Assembly: GCA_003116975.1 (NCBI GenBank) | Contig: BGKB01000250.1 | Location: 1-64,000 of the forward strand | Direction of reading: 5' to 3' | Length of the DNA stretch: 64,000 nt | Source of the DNA: Aurantiochytrium sp. KH105 | Lineage: Eukaryota > Sar > Bigyra > Thraustochytrida > Thraustochytriidae | Part shown: one piece after another, positions 50,210 to 58,357 of the stretch | Layout: the number at the start of each line of letters is the position of its first letter | How positions within the stretch are numbered: position 1 is the stretch's first letter | Made by a program: the position numbers and the translations under genes | Notes under the pieces: model-generated | The model's database searches: none | What the model saw: only the letters and a program-made list of their open reading frames with translations | Told to the model about the DNA's origin: nothing

Positions 50210-53200
50210 ATGCGAAAGAAACGCGTACACCCCGCGGGCTCTGGCGGCCACCACCACGAAGGCATGCCTCAAAGCGTTAACGCAAACAAGACCACGCCAA
50301 ACGGGGTCCCTATCCAGGCGCTCATCAAAGTCTGCGACGCGTCGCAAAATGCACAACGTGGGGCCAGCGGGGGTCGCGGCCCCACCGATGTGCGCTTCTC
50401 CAAAAACAAAGCCTCCGTAGAGGGCCAAGAGTTTGACGTTGACTTCATCTATGGCCCCGAGGCAAGCCACGTGCAAATTATTGAGCGATCCTTCAAACCG
50501 CTCGCCAAAGCCCTCGCAGAGGGCGTGTCGGCATCCATTATCGTACTTGGCTCCTATGGCAGCGAAAAGTCCGCCATTGTCGAAAAACTCCTGCCCGCAA
50601 TGACACGCGAACTCTTCGCTGCCCTCCATCATAACTCCGCGTCTTCCTCGTCTGCCCCCAATGCCGGCCCAGGAGGTGGGATTGGCGCGCATTCGCACAC
50701 ATCCTTTAACGTCAGACTCCAAGCCTATGAAATCTGCGACGAGGTCATTCAGGATATGTTCAACGCAGAAAACCGAGACCTCGCCATCGTTCACGATCCC
50801 GTCGACGGCCACGTCGTCAGCCAGTGCAGCACGCGTGGACCTTACCGAAACGCAGACGATGTGCTCGACATCCTTGTTGATTCCTTCAATTGTAGATCTG
50901 CCGGCATGACAGACTTTGGACCCGCAAGCAGACACACGTCCACGATCTGGCAGTTCGACATTGAGCAGCATCTCCACCGCCGCAAACTTCGTTCCCGTTT
51001 TCTCGTTGTCGAGGCCGCCGCAGTCAACAAACTTGCCGAGGATCGATCCGTAGTACGTGCTCGGGAAGGCCCCACCCTCGGCAAATCCATCATGACGCTC
51101 CAGTCCGTTGCCGAAGCTCTCGAACGCGATGAACAGGACTTTGCGCTCTTCTCCGAGTCAAAGCTCACGCAACTTCTCGAGAATGGTCTCGCAGGAAATT
51201 CAATATCCCTCTGTCTCGCGGTTATTCGCCAGGGTGAGGGCCAGGTCTCCGCTGCCGCGCTTCAACTCGTCGAACTTCTCCGTCATGGCGCAACCTATCC
51301 CACAATCAACGACGAGCGCGTGCAAGGCCTTCTCCGTCGCTATCGTTTGCAAATCAATCGCCTTCGCGACGAGCTTTCCATTGTTGCCGGTCGAGGCGGC
51401 GCGCGGGCCTACGCCAGCTCTGCATCAAGAAGCGACGGTGACGCGCAAGACTTTGCCGTCAAAATTCACGAGCTCGAAGGCCGCGTCGTCCGTGACAATC
51501 TCGAAAAACTGCGCATCAAGGAAGAAAAAGAAAAAATTTACGCAAAACTCGTCGAGTTCCGAGAAAAGTACAACGCCCTCGTTGAACAAAAATCATCCAT
51601 ACAGGCTTCCTCCATCAAGGGCGAAGAAGAAAAGCTCAAAATCTCAAAAGCCCTTCTCGACCTCCGCATTGAAAATAATAAACTTGTCGAACGCGCCGAG
51701 GCCGAAAAGTACGAGCTTGTCACAAAGCTCCTCAATGCCGAAAACGAAGTGCTGCAGCACGAAATGCGCCAAGAAGCACACGAAAAGTCCACCACCGCCC
51801 TCAAGCAACAGCTCCAAGATGCCACGCGCAAAGTCGAGACCACGGCCTCCGACCTCGTCCAGCTCAAGGATAGCTATGCGCGCATCGAGGCCCAGTTCAA
51901 GGAAGAAATCGCAAAGAACGAAGAGCTCGGCGTCGAGCTCCTCACGCTCGTCAACCAGAAAAACGCGCTATTAAAGGAAGCCGAAGAGCTCCGCAAAGAG
52001 CGCGCCGCTCTTAGCGACCAGGCCAAGGACGCCAATGCCCGGATGGCCAAGCTTGCGGCCGAAAAGACTTCCTTGGATGAAGCACTAACTCAAGCCCGTC
52101 AAAATGCCGAGGACCTCAAAGCCGAGGCGCTCAAGGTCCAGCTCGAAATGCAACGAAAGCAGGTCGACTTTGAAACGCGCAGCCTTGACCTTGAGAAAAA
52201 CGCAGCCGATTACGCGCGCGAGCGCGACAGCGAAGTCACACAGCTCAAAACCCGCCTCGAGTCAGAACTCAAGCGCAACGAGACGCAGCGCGAGCATCTT
52301 GATGCCGAGGCGCGCGAGCTACGAACCGCATTCAAGGCATCGGCACGTAACATCAAGGATCTCGAGTCTCAGCTTGCCGAAAAGACGGACGAGGTCTCGC
52401 TTCTACGCACAGAAAATGCGCAGCTCGCCGCAAAAATCGCTACCATCACCGACGATTACCGCGCAAAGCTCCTCGACCAGCTTAGCCACGGCACCGATCA
52501 CGACGACACAATCTCGCGAAGCTCGAGCAGTCTGCTCGACGCAGCGGATCGGGAGCGTGAGACCTTGCAGAATGAGCTCGTCCATACGTTCAAAACCCGC
52601 GAGGTCGAGCTTGAGAAGCGACTTCGCGCACTTCAGCAGACGAACCAGCGCATTGTCGAAAAGAACCGCAAACTTTTCTCCCGCTACACTGCTCTTCGTC
52701 ACAAGTTGCAAGACATGGAGGTTGATGTCGACAAAGTTGAAGCCATGATCAGCGCCGCAAACGCCGAAGATGCAGATCTCAAGGTTGAATCTTCACAGAT
52801 TGAAGACCAGCTTCGCGCAGAGCTCGCCGACAGCAAGCAGCGCCTCGAAAAGTCCGCTGCAGATCTCCAGCATGCTCAAGAGAAAAACATCGGGCTCGCC
52901 GCCTCTGTAAAACGCCTCCACCGTGAGCACGAGGCGCGACTCAGCGACCTGCAAACGGAAATCAAAATGCTCGAGCGCCAAAAAGCAAATTTGGAGGACG
53001 AAAATCAAAGCCTCGCGCAGCGCAGTGGTGCCTCCAACTCCTCCGCAGATGCCGAAGCGGCCAAGCGAATGCAAGACATACAAGAGACGCTTCTGGAAAA
53101 GATAAAAGAGCTCCAGGCCTCCCAGCCTCAAGACGCGCGGTCGCAGCAACGACCCGATCCCATTCGATCTCCACGAGGCGTCTCCTCGGCTCGTGTCAAC

Positions 53201-53605
53201 GACCTCGAAAAAGCCAATCGGGACCTGCAGGAACAGGTCGATCGATACAAGCGCCAGCTCGATAAGTCGAGGCGCGTTTCATCCCCGTTTCCTCCAGGTC
53301 CAGATGAAGAAGAGCTCCGCCGCCTGCGCGAGGAGAACGAGCACTTGCGCAAACTTCATGTACGACAATCATCGCCTACCTCCCAGCGCGGATCTCGAGA
53401 CTACGTCTCTCCCATGCACGAGCCTCCTCCCCCTCTCAGCGGGAGACAACATGCTGACCTGCTCACCCGAGCCACGGTGGCAGAGGAGGAGCTTGCAAAC
53501 TACAAAAATTACATCAAGGATGCACTTGCACGTTCGCAAAAGGAAATCAAAAAGCTCAAGGAGGAGCGGGACATGTGGAGACAGCGCGCACAGGCGTCTG
53601 GATGA
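50210..53605 (+). CDS. CCDC78: CCDC78-like protein with a degenerate kinesin motor domain
   Basis: The ATG at 50210 (MRKKRVHPAG, context ACCATG) gives 1131 residues. Residues 33-365 follow a kinesin motor fold: VDFIYGPEASHVQIIERS, the P-loop position GSYGSEKS (114-121), a switch I remnant PASRHTST, a switch II remnant FLVVEAAAVN and a well-kept FSESKLTQLLENGLAGNSIS. All nucleotide motifs are broken, so this is a pseudo-motor. Next, EEEKLKISKALLDLRIENNK, then LVERAEAEKYEL (about 465-515), matches the DUF4472 block of CCDC78. Coiled coil continues to about 1000, then a Pro/Ser-rich linker and a final helix. CCDC78 works in centriole amplification in animal multiciliated cells. The kinesin ancestry is solid; orthology to CCDC78 is likely. 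Confidence 0.78.
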   Translation: MRKKRVHPAGSGGHHHEGMPQSVNANKTTPNGVPIQALIKVCDASQNAQRGASGGRGPTDVRFSKNKASVEGQEFDVDFIYGPEASHVQIIERSFKPLAKALAEGVSASIIVLGSYGSEKSAIVEKLLPAMTRELFAALHHNSASSSSAPNAGPGGGIGAHSHTSFNVRLQAYEICDEVIQDMFNAENRDLAIVHDPVDGHVVSQCSTRGPYRNADDVLDILVDSFNCRSAGMTDFGPASRHTSTIWQFDIEQHLHRRKLRSRFLVVEAAAVNKLAEDRSVVRAREGPTLGKSIMTLQSVAEALERDEQDFALFSESKLTQLLENGLAGNSISLCLAVIRQGEGQVSAAALQLVELLRHGATYPTINDERVQGLLRRYRLQINRLRDELSIVAGRGGARAYASSASRSDGDAQDFAVKIHELEGRVVRDNLEKLRIKEEKEKIYAKLVEFREKYNALVEQKSSIQASSIKGEEEKLKISKALLDLRIENNKLVERAEAEKYELVTKLLNAENEVLQHEMRQEAHEKSTTALKQQLQDATRKVETTASDLVQLKDSYARIEAQFKEEIAKNEELGVELLTLVNQKNALLKEAEELRKERAALSDQAKDANARMAKLAAEKTSLDEALTQARQNAEDLKAEALKVQLEMQRKQVDFETRSLDLEKNAADYARERDSEVTQLKTRLESELKRNETQREHLDAEARELRTAFKASARNIKDLESQLAEKTDEVSLLRTENAQLAAKIATITDDYRAKLLDQLSHGTDHDDTISRSSSSLLDAADRERETLQNELVHTFKTREVELEKRLRALQQTNQRIVEKNRKLFSRYTALRHKLQDMEVDVDKVEAMISAANAEDADLKVESSQIEDQLRAELADSKQRLEKSAADLQHAQEKNIGLAASVKRLHREHEARLSDLQTEIKMLERQKANLEDENQSLAQRSGASNSSADAEAAKRMQDIQETLLEKIKELQASQPQDARSQQRPDPIRSPRGVSSARVNDLEKANRDLQEQVDRYKRQLDKSRRVSSPFPPGPDEEELRRLREENEHLRKLHVRQSSPTSQRGSRDYVSPMHEPPPPLSGRQHADLLTRATVAEEELANYKNYIKDALARSQKEIKKLKEERDMWRQRAQASG

Positions 53606-53895
53606 TCCAAATGATGAAAATTGTATTTGTTCGCTTTTTTGTTGTCTTGCATTCAGCTTGGCGCAGGAGAAAGCCAAAAAGAGAGCGAAATTCCCGAAAA
53701 ATTGGAGTGAAAGTCCTTGGTTGGAACTTTGCAAACATGGCATGCTTTCCTGCATTTTAAGTCCAAAATTTCATCGCAAAGATTGAAGCGTAGTGTTATT
53801 TTTTTTAACTTTCTTGCTTTCTGTTCTGTGCGCATCTTTACAGGTTTTCAGTTGTTCCAAGACTTTTTGGGAATCAAGCAAGGTTATGATATATG

Positions 53896-56800
53896 TCACT
53901 TAGAACCCAAGGTTCCAGCCCAAAGCGCAACGAGATCCAAACCTCGTGCGTCACACGCCTGCATACGTGCGAATGCAGTTTCACGAAACGTGCGTGCTCG
54001 AACGTCTCGCTTTTGCAAATGTGCTTTGCAGAGACTGTCCCATTCTGAAAGATGTGTCGCCCACTGCGCATGCGCAAATTGAGCGTTTCGCACAGCACAT
54101 GCAGCGACTCCACGCAGACGCGACAAGACGTGTGCATTTACATGTGCCAAATATTCCCCAACGACGTTTGGACTTGGGTTATCCAAAGCGCGTAATTCCA
54201 CTGCACGCATCGCCTGTTGAAAGCCTTCGTCAAGCATACCGCGAGACATTTCTGAAAGTTCGAAACGCGAATGTGATAAAGCCTCCTCGACCGCGCGCAT
54301 TGCTTCTTTGTCAAGCGCTTCCGGACTTGGTATTCGCTCGAGACCCATGACCTCGTGTACGCGGTTAATCAGGGCTCTTTCACGAGAAAGATATTCAAGG
54401 ACGAGCTTGAGCACGGGTGCGTAGCGCAAGGCTATGTTTTCGAGCCATCGTGAGCGAGGGGTCGGTACTGTAGCATCGTCTTCCCATCGCTCGGCCAATA
54501 GCGCTCGTGTGCGTCGCGTGTGGTCCAACGCGGACTCCCACAAGCCATGCGCAAGCTGTTCAACACTTGGTCCATACTTCGGCGCCGTGTGCATCACGTC
54601 CTTTATCTGTCGCAATTCCTCGTCCACCATGCTGCGTTTCTCGCCTGGCAGAGCCTGCTCTCCCCGCACAAGGGCGCACGCCTCCGCGACAAGTTCCGTA
54701 GCAGCTTTACGAGTTTCCTCGTCGGTGCACATTGCACGATGCAACGCCGGACGCGCAAACATCACAAAGGATTCCTTTGCCTTTTCCCATTCCTGAAGCG
54801 CCTCATGAACGGCATCGACGTCGATTCGACCGTCTTGCGGGCCTCCATTTTCTGCAATGCTGTGAAGAAGCAGCAAACGCTGGCCCACTGCCCAGCTGGT
54901 CAGAGGGGGCGGGGCGAAACTTGCCTCGAGATCCTTGATGTTAGTGCAAACATGAATTCCATTCATTGCAGCCCACTCATTGCGTTCTGCGATACTTGGG
55001 TCTTGCACTTGATCTTCCGCTTCGCTCTTTTCATCGGACTCGTCCTTTTCTTCTACCGCAAAGCTCTCTTCTTGGGGGAAGATGATAAGATTCAGGAATC
55101 CAGGTGTTGGCTCACTTTCAAGTTCTCCATCCTGCACCGCGACTTCGTTCCCTTCATCTTCTACCGCCTTGCTCTCACTATTTTGATCAAATGCTGCAAT
55201 TTCCTTGTCGCCTTCTCGTTCGCATTGCACCGCAACGTCTTGATACAGGGGTCCGCAAATGTCTTCGATGGCTTGAAAGTCTGCCAAAGTCTGCGCGATT
55301 CCAATCAGGACGACGCCAATGGCAGCATCTTTGTCGCTTGTTGTCGCCAGATCAAAGACGGCGAGGCGCGTAAGTGCTGCGGAGAGCGCCGTAGCTTCAT
55401 TGTCTTTGGCGTGACTAACGCGTCGAAGCAACTCGGACCTGTCCTCCTCTTCGATCGGGAGAGGCTTCTTGGGTGCCTTGGCCGGCGCGGTCTCCACCTC
55501 GTTAGCCTCGTCTTCAGCTCGCTGCGTCTCGGCCTCGCGCTCGTAGTCCGAAGCGCGCACAATGCGGCATCCATAGCGTTGTTTGAGAATGGCGCTCCAG
55601 AAACGGGTCATTGGGGCTTCGTCCACTCCGACAAAAGCGGCGCACTTGAATGGCGCGCGCAATTGCGGAAGTGTTGCCGGGTCCTGGCAGACTCCTTGCA
55701 AGACATCTGCAATGCTATCTCCGGGACTTTCCGCGTCAAGCTGCAAGATTTGGGTCACCTCTTTTGCGAATGGAAAGTCTGTCTCGGCAAACGCAGCTTC
55801 TTGGGCAGAGCATTGAAAGAGGGGCTCACCTTCATCTGCAATGGGCGCAGGCAGGGTTTGTCCCGCAGCAAAGGCAACCTTGAGCTCTCGCCAATCCGCG
55901 GGGGTAATTCGAGCATCGGAAGATGCATCTTTGGCATCCATTACTCGCTCCACGAGTCCTACAATGAGTTCGAGTGTTTCCCTGGCAACGAGATCATGTC
56001 GGATCGCTCGAGCGTCCGCTTCTTTCGTGAGTCTCTCTTCGCGAATCATGGCGACATTTGTTGTAGCTTCGAGGACTTTTGGATCTTGTGCGTCTTGCAA
56101 AGCCTTTTGTTCCAGGTGGTGCTGGTGCGCGAGTACTTGGGCCCGGAATTCGCCTTCTCGGTACGCAATAAGCTCTCTCGCGCGACGACGACGGTCTGCT
56201 CGGCTCATCTTTGACTTGTATGCCTGCCGTTTTCGTTCGCTAGCGGCCTTGCGCTCTTGTTCCGCCTCTTCTTGCACTTTTTGGAGCAGCGCCTCGCGCG
56301 CAAGGTCCGCTTCCAAGGTCCGCTGCGCCTTTTCCTGATCGCTAAGCATTTTACGCCTTCTTTGCTCGCGAGCTTTGCGGCCTGCAAGGGACTCTTCTCG
56401 CTGTGCTCGAATGCTTGCAAGATGCTTCGCGACTTCAGCCTTATTGCGAGCCATCATATCTTCGACCTTGGCTTCCAAGGCTGCACGAGACTGAAGTTCA
56501 GTCTTGGCAAGCGCTGCCCCAGTGCCTGTGCCAGAGCTGTCTCCCGTGTCCACCCCCAAACGCTTCAAATTTCGCTCAAACTCTTCTGTGCCACGCTGAA
56601 CAAGCTTCGTGTTTTCCGCACGAAGAGCTTCGGCCTTGGCCGCCTCACTTGCTCGGCAAGTGAGCTCAAATTGCAGCTCGCGACGAATACGCTCAGCCTT
56701 GACGCGTTCATTCATCCTCCAGTCGCGTTTGCCCTGCTCAATCCAAGCGTCCAGAAAAGCTCGGCTTTCAGCAAGGCGTTCAAGTCGACTTTTGCGCCGC

Positions 56801-57420
56801 TCTGCGCGTGCCTCGCATAGATCCTTGTGCTCGGCGCGTGCTTCATCGTCTGCAGCGAGTTGTCTTTCGATGCGTCGTTCCTCAAAGTGTGCCAAATGCA
56901 AAGCAGAATCAAGTTGCTTTTTGTTGAGCAGGCCTCGAGCCGCGAGCTCCAAATTGGGATCCGGAACAGGGATCCTTCGAGGCGACTCGCGAATGTTGAG
57001 AACGGCTGCTTCTCGATCCTTGCGTGACTTTTCTTCGAGAGAAAGTAGCGAGTCTTCCGGCGGAGCGGCATCTGGCTCGAGCTTGCACTTGAGCTTGAAG
57101 AGCATCTGCGCTGCAGCGCCCGGAACCTCGAGCATGACGTTTGCAATCTCTTTGCGGGTCAAGACGAGACCGACTTTTTCCTCAAGAATGGGCTCTAGTT
57201 TCTCGAAATTGCTTGCTGCGATCTCCAGAAAGGCTGCCGTGTTTTCCTGCTCCGCTCTCTTGTACTTTTTCAGCTGCGTTGCGCGAACGAAGCCATACTT
57301 GGCAAGAATAGAGGCAACCGCAAACCCATCAGCAGCGCACTGATCGAGGCTTCCATTTGCGTCGCCGCCATCGCGGCGGTCACCGCCCGCCCCAATCCAC
57401 CGCAGCAGCTGTGCCGACAT
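53896..57420 (-). CDS. SPEF2: SPEF2/CPC1 axonemal central-pair protein, short form
   Basis: The ATG at 57420 gives 1174 residues, clearly shorter than animal SPEF2. The head (MSAQLLRWIG, FAVASILAKYGF, SNFEKLEPILEEKVGLVLTR, AAAQMLFKLKCKLE) fits the CH-like (DUF1042) domain. A long charged helix (about 165-470) includes KAREQRRRKMLSDQEKAQRT and AYREGEFRAQVLAHQHHLEQ, and is followed by ARETLELIVGLVERV and ITPADWRELKVAF as in SPEF2. At about 590-625 an adenylate-kinase-like start, CAAFVGVDEAPMTRFWSAIL and KQRYGCRIVRASD, lacks the P-loop. An acidic linker and a helical C-terminal half follow. SPEF2/CPC1 is a C1b central-pair projection protein needed for flagellar beating. The gene converges with the CCDC78-like gene. 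Confidence 0.82.
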   Translation of the reverse strand: MSAQLLRWIGAGGDRRDGGDANGSLDQCAADGFAVASILAKYGFVRATQLKKYKRAEQENTAAFLEIAASNFEKLEPILEEKVGLVLTRKEIANVMLEVPGAAAQMLFKLKCKLEPDAAPPEDSLLSLEEKSRKDREAAVLNIRESPRRIPVPDPNLELAARGLLNKKQLDSALHLAHFEERRIERQLAADDEARAEHKDLCEARAERRKSRLERLAESRAFLDAWIEQGKRDWRMNERVKAERIRRELQFELTCRASEAAKAEALRAENTKLVQRGTEEFERNLKRLGVDTGDSSGTGTGAALAKTELQSRAALEAKVEDMMARNKAEVAKHLASIRAQREESLAGRKAREQRRRKMLSDQEKAQRTLEADLAREALLQKVQEEAEQERKAASERKRQAYKSKMSRADRRRRARELIAYREGEFRAQVLAHQHHLEQKALQDAQDPKVLEATTNVAMIREERLTKEADARAIRHDLVARETLELIVGLVERVMDAKDASSDARITPADWRELKVAFAAGQTLPAPIADEGEPLFQCSAQEAAFAETDFPFAKEVTQILQLDAESPGDSIADVLQGVCQDPATLPQLRAPFKCAAFVGVDEAPMTRFWSAILKQRYGCRIVRASDYEREAETQRAEDEANEVETAPAKAPKKPLPIEEEDRSELLRRVSHAKDNEATALSAALTRLAVFDLATTSDKDAAIGVVLIGIAQTLADFQAIEDICGPLYQDVAVQCEREGDKEIAAFDQNSESKAVEDEGNEVAVQDGELESEPTPGFLNLIIFPQEESFAVEEKDESDEKSEAEDQVQDPSIAERNEWAAMNGIHVCTNIKDLEASFAPPPLTSWAVGQRLLLLHSIAENGGPQDGRIDVDAVHEALQEWEKAKESFVMFARPALHRAMCTDEETRKAATELVAEACALVRGEQALPGEKRSMVDEELRQIKDVMHTAPKYGPSVEQLAHGLWESALDHTRRTRALLAERWEDDATVPTPRSRWLENIALRYAPVLKLVLEYLSRERALINRVHEVMGLERIPSPEALDKEAMRAVEEALSHSRFELSEMSRGMLDEGFQQAMRAVELRALDNPSPNVVGEYLAHVNAHVLSRLRGVAACAVRNAQFAHAQWATHLSEWDSLCKAHLQKRDVRARTFRETAFARMQACDARGLDLVALWAGTLGSK

Positions 57421-58357
57421 CTCGCTTGCCGTTGCTGCAGTTCAAGGCAGTGCGCAGGCCAGCGCGCAGAGCTAGCTATCTGCGAGCCAAAAGCGTTGCT
57501 CGCTCGCTGGCTCGTTTAATCGTTTTCTTTCTACCTGCGCCACAAGGGCTTTCTATGTCTTTGAAGCTTTTCCTTGCACGTGCTACGTAGAGTCGGCGCA
57601 CGCCTGGCTTCACGCGAATGGATGAATGAATGGATGAATGTATGTATGAATGAATGAATGAATGAGAGGAAGGGTAAGCAGCTCTCAATCAATGGTACAT
57701 CCAGCTAGATCTTGCTTCTTCTCCTCCTCGTCATCCAAGTCCGTGGCGTGTAAATAAACCTGGATTCGCGCGAGTCACACCCCCCACCTTCTTCACCATT
57801 CCTGCCTTTCAGCACAATCAATCTTCTCCGAAATCAAAGAATAATTCCTTTCCACAGACACAAAACGCGAAAGAAGGCTGAGCGCACGACCCGCGGCAGT
57901 GACGAGCCCGGGTCGATGTTCCGTTCGCCTCGCAGACCCCAGCCCGAGCCGTGCCGAGCTGCGGCCGCGAGCCTCGTCTTCGCCTCCTCAACGGATACAC
58001 GTTCCGCGCAGGTTCCAAGACGGTTCTGCGCATCTTTCGGGCCCAGGTTGGAGGGGATTGAGAGAAGACACAGACCCTTCGGCCGCGCGGCGGCGCCGCT
58101 CCCGCTAGCCCGCCGCTCCCGCCCGGCTGGCTGCCCGCGAGGCCGCGCGCGCGCGCCCGTCCGCCCCCCCACCCCCCCCTCGCCCTTCCGTGGCGCGGCG
58201 CGCGCCAGCTCGAGCCGGCGGGCCGGACGACCTCGGGATCGGGGCGAGCCCGCCTGGCTGGGCTCGCGAACTCCGCCCGATGGGCCCGCCCGCGCGCGCC
58301 CGCCGAGGCAGCGCCGGGGCCACCGGCAGCCGCGCAGCAGGCCTCGAGCGTAACGCG
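57421..58357. other. Divergent intergenic region
   Basis: About 940 bp shared by SPEF2 (minus) and the glycosyltransferase fusion (plus). A (GAAT)n tract lies at 57615-57665 and a very GC-rich stretch at 58080-58350 next to the plus-strand start. The plus frame is open back to an ATG at 58190, but that extension is Arg/Ala/Gly/Pro-rich and unlikely to be coding. Confidence 0.5.

Noticed and set aside
54520-56214. 564-residue open frame on the plus strand
   Set aside because: It lies wholly antisense to SPEF2, has no recognisable domain, and is explained by codon bias of the real gene on the other strand.
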